Source: Allobosea sp.
Lineage (GTDB): Bacteria; Pseudomonadota; Alphaproteobacteria; Rhizobiales; Beijerinckiaceae
Assembly (NCBI RefSeq): GCF_017308075.1
Contig: NZ_JAFKFX010000024.1
Span: forward strand, 372,001 to 436,000
Length of the DNA: 64,000 nucleotides
Direction of reading: 5' to 3'
Under the pieces are notes generated by a model. The model had not been told where the DNA came from. It ran no database searches and saw only the letters and a program-made list of their open reading frames with translations. The stretch's first letter is position 1, and each line of letters opens with the position of its first letter. Of this stretch, positions 45,612 through 55,298 are shown one piece after another. The position numbers and the translations under genes were made by a program.

Positions 45612-46817
45612 TCAGGCCGCCGCCTGCTCCCGCCGGTTCGGTATTGCGGCCACCGCCCTCGCATAGGCCGCGAGCAATCGATCGATATCCGCCCGGGTGG
45701 TGGTCCATCCGAGCGAGGCGCGCAAGGCCCCGGCGCTCATGGCTGGGTCTACGCCCATGGCGGCCAGCACATGCGAGCGCTTGACCTTGCCCGAGGAGCA
45801 GGCAGAGCCCGACGACAGCGCAACGCCTGCGAGATCGAGCACGATCAGCGCTGTTTCCGCCTTGAGCCCGGGCGTGGCGAAGGCGCTCGTCCCCGGAAGC
45901 CGGGCCACCTTGGCACCGAACACAACCGTCTCCGGCGCCAGTTCCGCCAGCCCTGCCTCGAGCGCATCGCGCAGCCCCGCGAGCCGCACGGCCTCGCTTG
46001 CCAGAGCGGCATCGGCCTCGGCCGCGGCAACGCCAAAGCCGACGATGCCGGGCACGTTCTCGGTCCCGGCACGCCAGCCGCGTTCCTGCCCGCCGCCACG
46101 CAGCGGCTTGTCGGCAAGTTCGAGCGCCCCGGTGCGGAAGACGATCGCACCGACACCCTGCGGACCACCGAGCTTGTGCGCCGACAGCGTCAGGATGTCG
46201 ACGCCGAGGGCCTCGATGTCGATCGCGATCTTGCCGGCGGCCTGGACCGCGTCGCTGTGCATCAGCGCCCCATGGCGCCTGGCGATCGCGGCGGCCTCGG
46301 CGACCGGCTGGAGCACCCCGGTCTCGTTATTGGCGAATTGCAGCGAAACCAGCGCCCGCTCGCCCGGTCGCTCCGCGGCATGGCGCGCCAGCCGCGCCTC
46401 GAGCCAGGCGAGATCAGCCAGCCCGTCTGCATCGACCGGAATTGCCTCGGCGGCAGCGGCAGGGAAGCGGTGACCATCGCGCACGCAAGGATGCTCGGTC
46501 GCACCATGGAGCAGCAGCGTCACAGGCGCGCGCACGCAATCGCGCCCGCCGCTGCAATCGCTGAGCCCGGGCGCCAGCACCGTCGCATTCGCCTCGGTGC
46601 CGCCGCTGGTGAAAACGACATTGGCCGGCTTGGCCCGGCAGAGTGCAGCGACCTGTTCCCGCGCGGCCTCGACCGCAGCCCGGGCCATCCGTCCCTCGGC
46701 ATGGATGGAGGACGGATTGCCGGTCATCTGCAGCGCCCGCAACATCGCCTCCGCCACCGCCGGACGGACCGGCGTGGTGGCGTTGTGGTCGAGATAACTG
46801 CGGATAGTCGCGTTCAC
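45612..46817 (-). CDS. IscS/NifS-type cysteine desulfurase
   Basis: A 401-residue class V PLP enzyme: YLDHNATTPVRPAVAEAM at the start, FTSGGTEANATVL, the PLP lysine in LSAHKLGGPQGVGA and the mobile catalytic loop SSGSACSSGKVKRSHVL. I chose the GTG at 46817, preceded by GGAGAA; a longer in-frame reading has no family sequence. The first gene of the suf operon in many Hyphomicrobiales is a desulfurase like this one. An ICE-type site lies about 160 bases upstream. Confidence 0.93.
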   Translation of the reverse strand: MNATIRSYLDHNATTPVRPAVAEAMLRALQMTGNPSSIHAEGRMARAAVEAAREQVAALCRAKPANVVFTSGGTEANATVLAPGLSDCSGGRDCVRAPVTLLLHGATEHPCVRDGHRFPAAAAEAIPVDADGLADLAWLEARLARHAAERPGERALVSLQFANNETGVLQPVAEAAAIARRHGALMHSDAVQAAGKIAIDIEALGVDILTLSAHKLGGPQGVGAIVFRTGALELADKPLRGGGQERGWRAGTENVPGIVGFGVAAAEADAALASEAVRLAGLRDALEAGLAELAPETVVFGAKVARLPGTSAFATPGLKAETALIVLDLAGVALSSGSACSSGKVKRSHVLAAMGVDPAMSAGALRASLGWTTTRADIDRLLAAYARAVAAIPNRREQAAA

Positions 46818-46975
46818 CGGCGAATTTTCTCCATGTTCTGCCGAGCGCCATGCAGCGCGGCACGAAATGCTTGAAATTACACCCCTGCGCCGTGCTATAG
46901 GCGCCTCGTCCGAGCCGCGCAGACTGGAGCGGCAAGCGCTCACCCGCCTGCGTGTTCCCGTCCTGTTCACGGCTG

Positions 46976-46990
46976 TTAGAACCATTCTAA
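46976..46990. promoter_or_regulatory. Irr-type iron control element (ICE box) upstream of the suf operon
   Basis: TTAGAACCATTCTAA is a perfect palindrome with 6-base arms and a 3-base spacer. It matches the core of the ICE motif (TTTAGAA-N3-TTCTAAA) bound by the iron/heme regulator Irr in Hyphomicrobiales. It lies about 160 bases before the IscS-like GTG and about 118 bases before the divergent hydrolase ATG, so it could act on either. The outermost A/T pairs of the full consensus are not both kept. Confidence 0.7.
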
Positions 46991-47107
46991 GCGCCTGATG
47001 TAGGGCGCGAGCAGCGGGGCCGTCAAGGGCGAGCGCGCGCATCGGTGGCATTCCTGCCGCTTTTGCGCGCTCGCTCGCGCGCCCTGCCCAGCAAGAGGCG
47101 AAACACG

Positions 47108-47779
47108 ATGCCCGAGGTTATTTTCAACGGACCGGCTGGTCGGATCGAAGGCCGCTATCAGCCCGCCAAGAAGCGCGGCGCGCCGCTGGCCATCATCCTG
47201 CATCCGCACCCGCAATTCGGCGGGACGATGAACAACCAGATCGTCTACAACCTGTTCTACACCTTCGTGAATCGCGGCTTTTCCGCCCTGCGCTTCAATT
47301 TCCGGGGCGTCGGGCGCAGCCAGGGCAGCTTCGATCACGGCGCCGGCGAGCTGTCGGACGCCGCAGCGGCGCTCGACTGGATGCAGGCGCTGAACCCCGA
47401 AGCGAAGAGCTGCTGGATCACCGGCGTCTCCTTCGGTGCCTGGATCGGCATGCAGCTGCTGATGCGCCGCCCCGAGATCGAGGGCTTCCTGTCGATTGCT
47501 GCGATGGCGAACCGCTACGACTTCTCCTTCCTCGCCCCCTGCCCGTCCTCGGGCCTGTTCGTGCACGGCTCGGAAGACCGCGTCGCGCCGGTCAAGGAGG
47601 TGATGGCCGTGATCGAGAAGGTGAAGACCCAGAAGGGCATCCAGATCGAGCACGCCGTGGTCGAGGGCGCGAACCACTTCTTCGACGGCCGCGTCGATCA
47701 GCTGATGGAGCAGGTCGGCGCCTATCTCGACCGCAAGGTCGGGCCCGAGATCCTCAAGACCGAGCAGGAACAGGCCTGA
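47108..47779 (+). CDS. alpha/beta hydrolase
   Basis: A 223-residue cytoplasmic hydrolase. The oxyanion region ILHPHPQFGGTMNN, the nucleophile elbow GVSFGA (Ser), the acid in HGSEDRVAP and the His in GANHFF form a full catalytic triad. This subgroup (LHPHPQFGGTM) is conserved in proteobacteria and its substrate is unknown. I chose ATG 47108, with AAGAGGCG upstream, over an in-frame ATG at 47045. It diverges from the suf operon, sharing its regulatory gap. Confidence 0.88.
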   Translation: MPEVIFNGPAGRIEGRYQPAKKRGAPLAIILHPHPQFGGTMNNQIVYNLFYTFVNRGFSALRFNFRGVGRSQGSFDHGAGELSDAAAALDWMQALNPEAKSCWITGVSFGAWIGMQLLMRRPEIEGFLSIAAMANRYDFSFLAPCPSSGLFVHGSEDRVAPVKEVMAVIEKVKTQKGIQIEHAVVEGANHFFDGRVDQLMEQVGAYLDRKVGPEILKTEQEQA

Positions 47780-47802
47780 GTCTGTCGCCGAACGACTCCG
47801 AA

Positions 47803-47902
47803 CCGTCATGCTCGCCCTTGCGGCGAGCATCCACGTCTTGAACACGGCGCTCGATCAGTGACGTAAAGACGTGGATGGCCGGGACAAGCCCGACCATGAC
47901 GG
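47803..47902. repeat. inverted repeat of dispersed intergenic type
   Basis: Imperfect arms of about 37 bases (47803-47839 and 47866-47902) run from CCGTCATGCTCG to its complement CGACCATGACGG and contain CATCCACGTCTT/AAGACGTGGATG. I recall this as a common alphaproteobacterial intergenic repeat. It lies between the hydrolase gene and tyrS and may act as a terminator. Confidence 0.75.
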
Positions 47903-47929
47903 GAAAACCGTCAAACCATCGAGTCCGCC

Positions 47930-49171
47930 ATGACCACCTTCAAGTCCGACTTCCTGCGCACGCTCGACGAACGCGGCTTCATCCACCAGATCTCCGACCC
48001 GGAAGGGCTCGACCAGGCGGCGCTGAAGGGGCCGATCTCGGCCTATATCGGCTATGACGCGACGGCGACCTCGCTGCATGTCGGCCACCTCATGCAGATC
48101 ATGATGCTGCACTGGATGCAGGAGACCGGCCACAAGCCGATCGCGCTGATGGGCGGCGGCACCACCATGGTCGGCGACCCCTCCTTCAAGGACGAGGCGC
48201 GCAAGCTCCTGACCCAGGAGACGATCGAGCAGAACCTTGCAGGCATCCGATCGGTGTTCTCGAACTATCTCGACTTCTCCGGTCCGGCGACGATGATGAA
48301 CAACGCCGACTGGCTGCTCGGGCTGAACTATCTCGAATTCCTGCGCGATGTCGGCCGGCATTTCTCGGTCAACCGGATGCTGTCCTTCGATAGCGTCAAG
48401 ACGAGGCTGGACCGCGAGCAGTCGCTGTCCTTCCTCGAATTCAACTACATGATCCTGCAGGCTTACGACTTCGTCGAGCTGAACAAGCGCACCGGCTGCA
48501 TCCTGCAGATGGGCGGCTCCGACCAGTGGGGCAACATCGTCAACGGCATCGATCTCGGCCATCGCATGTCCGATGTGCAGCTCTACGCCCTGACCTCGCC
48601 GCTGCTGACCACCGCCTCGGGCAACAAGATGGGCAAGACCGCCTCCGGCGCCGTCTGGCTCGATGCCAAGCTGCTGCCGGTCTTCGAGTTCTGGCAGTAC
48701 TGGCGCAACACCGAGGACGCCGATGTCGGCCGCTTCCTGATGCTCTTCACCAAGCTGCCCCTGGCCGAGATCGCCCGGCTTGCCGCGCTCGGCGGCGCCG
48801 AGATCAACGAGGCCAAGAAGGTGCTGGCGACCGAGGTCACCGCCCTGCTTCACGGCCGCGCCGCGGCCGAGGCCGCAGCGGAGACGGCGCGCAAGACCTT
48901 CGAGGAAGGCGAGACCGCGCAGGACCTGCCGAGCGTCGATCTGCCGAAAGCGCAGTTCGAGGCCGGGCTCGGCGTGCTCAGCGCCTTCGTCAGTGCTGGC
49001 CTCGTGCCCTCGACCGGCGAAGCCCGTCGCCAGATCAAGGCCGGCGGCCTGCGCGTCAACGACCAGATCGTCACCGACGAGCGTGCCAGCCTCGGGCTCT
49101 CCGACCTGACGGACGGCGCCGCCAAGCTCTCCTTCGGCAAGAAGAAGCACATCCTGCTGCGGGCCGTCTGA
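47930..49171 (+). CDS. tyrS: tyrosyl-tRNA synthetase
   Basis: A 413-residue class Ic aminoacyl-tRNA synthetase. The HIGH-like motif is HVGH (in [14 protein letters not shown]), the tyrosine pocket region includes [19 protein letters not shown] and [15 protein letters not shown], and the KMSKS-like motif is KMGKTASG. The C-terminal S4 RNA-binding domain (about 345-413) is present ([18 protein letters not shown]). Length and order match TyrS of the longer bacterial type. Confidence 0.96.
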   Translation: MTTFKSDFLRTLDERGFIHQISDPEGLDQAALKGPISAYIGYDATATSLHVGHLMQIMMLHWMQETGHKPIALMGGGTTMVGDPSFKDEARKLLTQETIEQNLAGIRSVFSNYLDFSGPATMMNNADWLLGLNYLEFLRDVGRHFSVNRMLSFDSVKTRLDREQSLSFLEFNYMILQAYDFVELNKRTGCILQMGGSDQWGNIVNGIDLGHRMSDVQLYALTSPLLTTASGNKMGKTASGAVWLDAKLLPVFEFWQYWRNTEDADVGRFLMLFTKLPLAEIARLAALGGAEINEAKKVLATEVTALLHGRAAAEAAAETARKTFEEGETAQDLPSVDLPKAQFEAGLGVLSAFVSAGLVPSTGEARRQIKAGGLRVNDQIVTDERASLGLSDLTDGAAKLSFGKKKHILLRAV

Positions 49172-49183
49172 CGGCATAGTAAG

Positions 49184-49205
49184 CCCGGCCGCAGCTGCGG
49201 CCGGG
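49184..49205 (+). terminator. palindromic hairpin after tyrS
   Basis: A 22-base perfect palindrome (arms CCCGGCCGC and GCGGCCGGG around AGCT) starts 12 bases after the tyrS stop. No T-tract follows. The rest of the gap to 49468 shows no gene. Confidence 0.4.
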
Positions 49206-49468
49206 AAGGAATCGAAATTCGACGGCCAGCGCCAACCGCTTGCCGCCATTTCGCTTTCGGCGGCGGCGGAACACCATGCATCAGGCTGAATCGAAAGCCG
49301 TCTTCCCGGACAAGCCGCGTCACCGGCACCGATCCGGGATCCGTGCCTGAGCTTTAGCCGATAAAGGTTCCGGCATGGGCCCCGGGCCTTCCTGCGGTCG
49401 CCCGGGATGACCCGCGATCAATCCGAAGGCGGTGTGAGCTGACAGCCGAGAGCGCCGCCGCCGCCTGC

Positions 49469-52400
49469 TCAGCGCTCCGCCGTATCGGGGACCTTGCCTT
49501 GCGGCCGCTGCTCGAGCGGGCCGCCGCCGAGCGGATCGATGAAGCGGCGCAGGATGCCGGGCGCGATCGCCGAGAGCGGGTTGACCGTCATGGTCGGCGC
49601 AGTCGCCGATCCCGAGACGCGGAAATTCACCGCGAACAGCCCGCCATATTGCCCGCCACCGAGGATCATGCCGACGACCGGCACCTGCGCGAAGGCATTG
49701 TTGAGCGCATAGCCCGGAACGAAAGTGCCGCCGATATCGACGCGATCGCGGCCGTAGTCGACGTTGCCTTGCAAAGTGAAGCCGACCTGCTGGCCCCAGA
49801 TCACGGCTTCGCTGATGTCAATGCGGCTGGCGCTGCGGATGAACTCGGCCCGCATCTTGGTGAAGGCGACCTCGCTGACATCGATGCGCTGCGGGAGCGG
49901 CCCGCCGTTGCGGTCGAGCGCGCCCGGCGCCGTCGCGCTCTGCGCACCGACGACACGGCGCAAGGCAGGCTCGTCCCGGACGGTGAAGTTCCGCATCAGA
50001 ACCTCGCCATCCTGCCGGACATCGCCCGTCCCGAGCCGCAGGACGAGATCCCCGCCATGGGCGCGGCGATAGAGGTCGAAGAAGCGCAGCGTCGCACCGC
50101 CATTCTCGGACTGCAGCACCAGGGGCCCAGCCCCCTGCCCCTGCGGCGCCTGCTTGATCGAGAGATCGGCGCGCCCGATCCTGCCGGCATAGCTGATCGA
50201 GCGGACCGCGCCGCCACGCCGCGACAGCTTGAGCTGCGAGTTGCCGAGCGCCTCGTTGTTGAAGCCGGTCAGGATCGGCACTTCGAGATCGAGATCATAG
50301 TCCGGACCGGTCGCGGCGGCACGGCCGCCACGCACGGGAGCTGCTGGCGCGTTCAGGAGATCGCGAATGAAGGGCCGGGCATCGAGCACGGCGCCGCGCA
50401 CGGAGAGCCTGGTCACGCCGCCGTCACGGCTGATCTCGACCTTGTTGAGATTGTCCCCCGGCGAGAGCTTGAGCTGCGACAGGCTGGCGCTCTCGAACGC
50501 ATTCTGCTTGTTCAGCGAGATTCGGCCCTTCACCAGGATCGGGGCGCTGTCGATCGTCAGGTCCTCGAAATCCGGCCCGTCGGCATCGGCGACATAGGTG
50601 AAGACGGCCCGGCCGGCACGCCCCGCCGGCTTGCTCAGGCCAGGGATCGGCGTATCGATCGCGGCGCGCGTCATGTCGATCTCGACGCGCGGCGGCGCCT
50701 CCGGCGTTTTGCCGAGCGGTTTGATCACCTTGAGCTGGAGCGGACCGTTGATCCCCGCCTCGGCGCCGATGCCGCGGCGCTGCCGGGCGGCGTTGTCGAG
50801 CGTCAGCGAGACCGTCGCTTCGCCCTGGCCCTTTGCGTTCTGTCGCAGCTCGATCGGCCCGCGATCGCCGCCGATGCGACCCTCGCCCTTGATCAGCAAC
50901 TGGCCGCGATCATAGCTCAGCGTCAGATTGGCGCCGTCCAGCTTCTCGTTCCCCAGCAGCGTATCCGACGCGACGCCGGTCAGCGTGCCGTTGCTCTGGA
51001 TGTTCACATCGGCAAAGCTCAGATCGTTCACCAGTGGCAGCGAGATCTGGTTCTTCAGCTCGCTCGTCCCGCGCAGCGACGCTGGGTCGATCTGCAGTGG
51101 CGAGAATTCCTTGAGCGCTGGAAAGGCGAACAAGGAGAGCAGCGCCTCGGTCGAGCCCGTCGAGCGAAAGCCGATCTGCGCGATCGGCCGGTCGCCCCAA
51201 CTCTCGGCCATGGCGAAGCTGCCCTCGTCCAGCATCAGCTTGCGGCCATTGCCGAGATCGGCCGTCGCCTGCGGGACGCTGAGCTGCACCGTACGGCCGG
51301 TGATCGTGCCGGCGACGCGGGCATTGGACAGGACCGGCAGGCCGGGACTGGGCAGGAAGCTGACCTGCGAGCCCTTGAGCACCACGGTCACCGCGTCATT
51401 ATCCATGCCCTGGCCGGCATGCAGCCGGGCATTCGCCTCTGCCGAGACCGAGAGATCGACTGTGATCTCTTCGACGCGGCCGCCGAGGATCTGGCGGCTC
51501 AAGGTCGCGTGCAGATCGGGCGAGGTCACCGCCGGCCAGACGGCGAGCGCCGCCCTCATGTCGGAATCGACCGCCTTGATCTTGAACTCGTGCGAATTGC
51601 GCTCGGCGACCCGCCTTGCCGCGCCGGCTCCTTCGGCATCGATCAGCGGCCCCTTGACGACGAGCTGCTGGATTCTCACCTCGCCCGCCGTCGGCTCGAC
51701 CTCGAAGACGGAGCGCAGCTTGTCGACCACGACCGGCGGATCCTGATCGACGCCGGCGACCTGTCCGGTGCCCTCGAAGCCGACCTTCCAGACCCCGCCC
51801 TCCTCTCGCGCCTGACCACGCCCGAGCAGCTTGGTCGCCCCGGCCTGGATCTCGGCAGTAGCGATGCGCACCGTCTTGAGCCCGTCATCGCTGTCGAAAT
51901 CCAGGCGTGCGCCCTGGATTTCCAGGGGCTCGAGCGCTGCGCTGCGCAGATTGACGACGCCGGGCGCGACATTGAGCCCGGCAGCGATCTTGCGGGCCCC
52001 GTCCGGCGTCTGGGTCAGCGAGATCTTGCCGCTTAGCGCCAGCCCGTCGAGGGCGACGGTGGCATTGCCGAAGGCGAGCGCCACCGCCTCGGAAGGTTCG
52101 AAGCGCCGGATATCGATGCTGGCGCGGCGCGTGCCGTCGGGGCTGCTCGACAGGTCGATCGACAGCTCCTTCCAGCGCGAGCCGGTGCGCCCGCGTGCCG
52201 CCAGCCGCGTCAGCCCGCCGCCCAGCCGCTCGAGCCGGACCTCGACATCTTCCAGCCCGGCCTTCTGGCGGCCCGTCGGATCGATCAGGGTGACGCGCGC
52301 GCCGCCCATGCCCGCCTGCTCCAGCGCGCCGAGCAGCCCGTCGCCCTCGGCGAGCGCGCCGATCGCGTTCATCACGCCAGTGAAGGCGTTCCAGTCGGCG

Positions 52401-53038
52401 GGATCACCGGCCACCGGGACATGGGGCAAGTTCACGGGCTGGGAGCCCTGCTCCAGAAGAAGAGCGCCATCCTGGGTGACGCCGAGCCGGATATTGACCC
52501 CGCGCAGCTCCAGCGAGACCAACTTGATTTCCCCGCGCAGCAGCGCGAACGGGTCATAGCCCAGAACCGCTTCCGGCGCCCGGAACGAGGCGCCGCCCGA
52601 GTGCCGGAACGAGACCTGCTGCACGCGAAGGCGCGAGCGCCCGTCGACGCGGTCGAGCCCGGCATGCTCCGCCTCGACTTTCCAGTTGGGTCCGAGCCTC
52701 TCCTCGATCGCCGTGGCGATCCGCCCCTCCAGCCCGGAGAGCGGTATGAAGCCGCTGACCAGCAGCGCGCCGGCAGCGAAGCAGAGCGTCACGACCGCGA
52801 CCAGGACGGCGACGCCGATCGTCACCACCCCTTTCCAGGCGCGCTTCGCCACCGCGGCCGTCTCGCAAGACTCCGCCTGTGCCGGAGCGGGCGCCGCTGG
52901 CAACGGCGCCGGACTGTTCCCCTTGTCTTCGGTCAAGACCGTGTCGCTCTTTGTCTTGCGGGTGAAGGACGCGGCATCCGCCCTGGCGCCCTGCCGGAAC
53001 ATTGCGCCGAGCCGACCACCGGGTACAGCCTGCGGCAA
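49469..53038 (-). CDS. AsmA/YhdP-like envelope protein (DUF3971 type)
   Basis: A protein of about 1189 residues. A cytoplasmic lead of about 65 residues with Pro/Ala stretches precedes one membrane segment (about 70-97), then a very long beta-rich periplasmic region. The C-terminal part (IDISEAVIWGQQVGFTLQG, then DRVDIGGTFVPGYALNNAF, VPVVGMILGG) is typical of the YhdP/TamB/AsmA-like group, which is thought to bridge the membranes for lipid transport. The likely start is a TTG at 53038 with GGAGAA upstream; an in-frame ATG at 53002 is the alternative. It diverges from bcp. Confidence 0.85.
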   Translation of the reverse strand: MPQAVPGGRLGAMFRQGARADAASFTRKTKSDTVLTEDKGNSPAPLPAAPAPAQAESCETAAVAKRAWKGVVTIGVAVLVAVVTLCFAAGALLVSGFIPLSGLEGRIATAIEERLGPNWKVEAEHAGLDRVDGRSRLRVQQVSFRHSGGASFRAPEAVLGYDPFALLRGEIKLVSLELRGVNIRLGVTQDGALLLEQGSQPVNLPHVPVAGDPADWNAFTGVMNAIGALAEGDGLLGALEQAGMGGARVTLIDPTGRQKAGLEDVEVRLERLGGGLTRLAARGRTGSRWKELSIDLSSSPDGTRRASIDIRRFEPSEAVALAFGNATVALDGLALSGKISLTQTPDGARKIAAGLNVAPGVVNLRSAALEPLEIQGARLDFDSDDGLKTVRIATAEIQAGATKLLGRGQAREEGGVWKVGFEGTGQVAGVDQDPPVVVDKLRSVFEVEPTAGEVRIQQLVVKGPLIDAEGAGAARRVAERNSHEFKIKAVDSDMRAALAVWPAVTSPDLHATLSRQILGGRVEEITVDLSVSAEANARLHAGQGMDNDAVTVVLKGSQVSFLPSPGLPVLSNARVAGTITGRTVQLSVPQATADLGNGRKLMLDEGSFAMAESWGDRPIAQIGFRSTGSTEALLSLFAFPALKEFSPLQIDPASLRGTSELKNQISLPLVNDLSFADVNIQSNGTLTGVASDTLLGNEKLDGANLTLSYDRGQLLIKGEGRIGGDRGPIELRQNAKGQGEATVSLTLDNAARQRRGIGAEAGINGPLQLKVIKPLGKTPEAPPRVEIDMTRAAIDTPIPGLSKPAGRAGRAVFTYVADADGPDFEDLTIDSAPILVKGRISLNKQNAFESASLSQLKLSPGDNLNKVEISRDGGVTRLSVRGAVLDARPFIRDLLNAPAAPVRGGRAAATGPDYDLDLEVPILTGFNNEALGNSQLKLSRRGGAVRSISYAGRIGRADLSIKQAPQGQGAGPLVLQSENGGATLRFFDLYRRAHGGDLVLRLGTGDVRQDGEVLMRNFTVRDEPALRRVVGAQSATAPGALDRNGGPLPQRIDVSEVAFTKMRAEFIRSASRIDISEAVIWGQQVGFTLQGNVDYGRDRVDIGGTFVPGYALNNAFAQVPVVGMILGGGQYGGLFAVNFRVSGSATAPTMTVNPLSAIAPGILRRFIDPLGGGPLEQRPQGKVPDTAER

Positions 53039-53145
53039 AGTAACCGATTCTCCGGGCGCATGTTCCTGCTCTCTGGCCTAAGCCGGCTCACCGCCCTATG
53101 GCTCGCCAGCCCATGCGGCGCGATATCGACCAAAGGAAGGCAGAC

Positions 53146-53610
53146 ATGGCCCTGAACGAAGGCAGCTTCGCCCCGGACTTTACCTTGCCGAAGGATGGTG
53201 GCGGCACCTTGACGCTCTCGGCCCTCAAGGGCGGGAAGGTCGTGCTCTACGCCTATCCCAAGGACGACACACAGGGCTGCACGCTCGAGGCGACCGCCTT
53301 CAACGGCCTGCGCAAAGCTTTTGCCGCCGCCGGCGCGCGCATCATCGGCGTTTCGCCCGACTCGGTCGCCAGGCACGACCGCTTCAAGCAGAAATACGAT
53401 CTGGAGATCGACCTGCTCGCGGATGAGGAGCGCAGGATGATCGAGGCCTATGGGCTCTGGGTCGAGAAGAGCATGTATGGCCGCACCTATATGGGCGTCG
53501 ACCGCACCACCTTCCTGATCGATGCCGAGGGCAGGATCGCGCGGATCTGGCGCAAGGTTAAGGTGAAAGGCCACGCCGAAGAGGTGCTTTTGGCGGCTGA
53601 AACGTTGTAA
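53146..53610 (+). CDS. bcp: Bcp-type thioredoxin-dependent peroxiredoxin
   Basis: A 154-residue peroxiredoxin of the Bcp/PrxQ type. The peroxidatic Cys lies in YPKDDTQGCTLEAT, keeping the PxxxTxxC pattern, though the usual TPGC reads TQGC. No second Cys is found in the next helix, so it would work in the 1-Cys manner or with an external partner. The C-terminal part (KSMYGRTYMGVDRTTFLID) is canonical. ATG 53146 has AAGGAAGGCAGAC upstream; longer in-frame readings are less likely. Confidence 0.94.
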   Translation: MALNEGSFAPDFTLPKDGGGTLTLSALKGGKVVLYAYPKDDTQGCTLEATAFNGLRKAFAAAGARIIGVSPDSVARHDRFKQKYDLEIDLLADEERRMIEAYGLWVEKSMYGRTYMGVDRTTFLIDAEGRIARIWRKVKVKGHAEEVLLAAETL

Positions 53611-53708
53611 ATCGCCGTTCAGGCGAGGTTTCTGCCGGCAGCTTTGCGATTGATTAACCCTAACGGGCTCTAATCGGAACCATCGCAGCGTCACAGTCGG
53701 TATTGCGT

Positions 53709-55037
53709 ATGACACTCCCCGATCACACGGATCACCCCCGTGCGCCGGCACTTGCGGTGACCGGCATCCTCGCCCGCCGCAGCTTCGCCATTCGCCGCTC
53801 GACGGCCCTGCTCGGCCTGACATTGCTCGGCCTGACCACGGCCTGGAGCGGGGCGACCACATGGTACATCCTGCGCAAGGATGATCTCGCCGCCCGGCTG
53901 ATCAGCCGGGAGACCTCGCGTCAATATGCCTATGAGGACCGCATCGCCGCCCTGCGCGCCGACATCGACCGGCTCGCCAGCCGTGCCCTGCTCGATCAGG
54001 ACGGCGTCGAGGCCCGTGTCGACGAAATTGCCATGCGCCAGGCCGAGCTCGAATCGAAGCAGGCGCTGGTCAACGCCGTCACCGAAACCCTGAAGGCCAA
54101 CGGCATCGGCGTCAGCCAGGCCGTCAAATCAGCCTCTGGCCCGCGTCTGATCCGGCCGGAGGCATCGGTTCGGGCCTCCGGCGTCAGCAGCTATGCGCCC
54201 CTCGGGCCTGCCAAGCCGACACCGGCACCCGACATGCCGGCGTTGCGCGGCGCGGAAGAGCGCAATGGCGACGGCTGGCAATCCGGCGAGCTCGCCGAAC
54301 CGGTCTCGCCGGCCAAGCGCGTCGCCGAGGCCCTGGCGCAGCTTGACCAGGCCATGGACAAGAGCGGATCGGCCCAGCTCGGCCTGCTTCGCCATATCGA
54401 CCGCAGCCTCGGCGAAACCCAGAAGACGCTGCGCTCGGCCCTGTCCGAAACCGGCCTCGACACCGACCGCCTGGCCACCGGCTCGAGCATCGCCAAGGGC
54501 GTCGGCGGCCCCTTTGTTCCGATCAAGATCGACCCCGCCGCCGGCCCGTTCGAAGCGACGCTGCACAGCCTGCAACCGCGCATCGCCGCCGTCTCGCGCC
54601 TGCGCGAACTGGCGAGCCAGTTGCCGTTGCGCCGCCCGATCCAGGGCGATTTCGACATGAGCTCGAATTTCGGTTACCGCGTCGATCCGTTCACCCGCGG
54701 CCCGGCCATGCATACCGGGATCGATTTCCGCGCCGAAACTGGTTCGCCGATCCGGGCCACGGCACCCGGCAAGGTCGTCACCGCCGAATATTCCGGCGGC
54801 TATGGCAATATGGTCGAGGTCGAGCATGCCGGCGGCATCAGCACGCGCTATGCTCATATGTCGGCCATACTCGTCTCCGTCGGCCAGAGCGTCGTACCGG
54901 GCACCGTGGTCGGCCGCGTCGGCTCGACCGGCCGCTCGACCGGACCGCATCTCCATTACGAGACCCGCATCGAAGGCGACGCAATCGATCCCATCCGCTT
55001 CCTCAAGGCCGGCGACAAACTCGCCGGGCAGCTCTGA
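53709..55037 (+). CDS. membrane-anchored M23 (LytM-type) peptidase
   Basis: A 442-residue protein with the same plan as the one at 470-1807: a membrane segment near residues 32-53, a coiled coil with YEDRIAALRADIDRLASRALLD, a linker, and a C-terminal M23 domain with HTGIDF, STRYAHM and GPHLHYETR, so the metal-binding residues are intact. The two share long identical blocks (VGRVGSTGRSTGPHLHYETR), which indicates paralogy. The start is ATG 53709 and its ribosome site is weak. It likely acts on peptidoglycan or in cell division control. Confidence 0.9.
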   Translation: MTLPDHTDHPRAPALAVTGILARRSFAIRRSTALLGLTLLGLTTAWSGATTWYILRKDDLAARLISRETSRQYAYEDRIAALRADIDRLASRALLDQDGVEARVDEIAMRQAELESKQALVNAVTETLKANGIGVSQAVKSASGPRLIRPEASVRASGVSSYAPLGPAKPTPAPDMPALRGAEERNGDGWQSGELAEPVSPAKRVAEALAQLDQAMDKSGSAQLGLLRHIDRSLGETQKTLRSALSETGLDTDRLATGSSIAKGVGGPFVPIKIDPAAGPFEATLHSLQPRIAAVSRLRELASQLPLRRPIQGDFDMSSNFGYRVDPFTRGPAMHTGIDFRAETGSPIRATAPGKVVTAEYSGGYGNMVEVEHAGGISTRYAHMSAILVSVGQSVVPGTVVGRVGSTGRSTGPHLHYETRIEGDAIDPIRFLKAGDKLAGQL

Positions 55038-55107
55038 GAGCCGCGCGATCAGGCGCGCAGCCGTCCACTGCCTACAGGCCGGCAGCAATCAGAAGCCAAG
55101 ATCTTCC

Positions 55108-55140
55108 CAGCCTCCTGAAGGAACCCCTTTCAGGAGGCTG
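55108..55140 (+). terminator. terminator-like hairpin after M23 peptidase gene
   Basis: A perfect 12-base-pair stem (CAGCCTCCTGAA / TTCAGGAGGCTG) with a 9-base loop is followed by ATTTGCTTC. It lies 70 bases downstream of the peptidase stop codon. Confidence 0.6.
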
Positions 55141-55202
55141 ATTTGCTTCGAGAAAGCCGCAGCCACCCCGGCGGATGATGCAGGCCGCGCTATAGCCTCT
55201 GA

Positions 55203-55227
55203 CCGAAAAATGGAATCCATTTTTCGG
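55203..55227. repeat. perfect 25-base palindrome of dispersed type
   Basis: Arms CCGAAAAATGGA and TCCATTTTTCGG meet around a single central base. It resembles the CCGAAAA...TTTTCGG palindromes that I recall dispersed through Hyphomicrobiales intergenic regions. It directly precedes repeat copy 2. Confidence 0.65.
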
Positions 55228-55238
55228 AAAATTACGAT

Positions 55239-55298
55239 TCGATAACAATGAGATAGACCACAGTGACCGCAACCGAACGGATGCGCGGCGATCTAGCG
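55239..55298. repeat. dispersed intergenic repeat, copy 2
   Basis: This stretch matches 416-475 at 51 of 60 bases by hand alignment, in the same orientation. It overlaps the 3' end of the minus-strand SGNH hydrolase gene and supplies its TAG stop codon, at the same offset as in copy 1. Confidence 0.6.
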
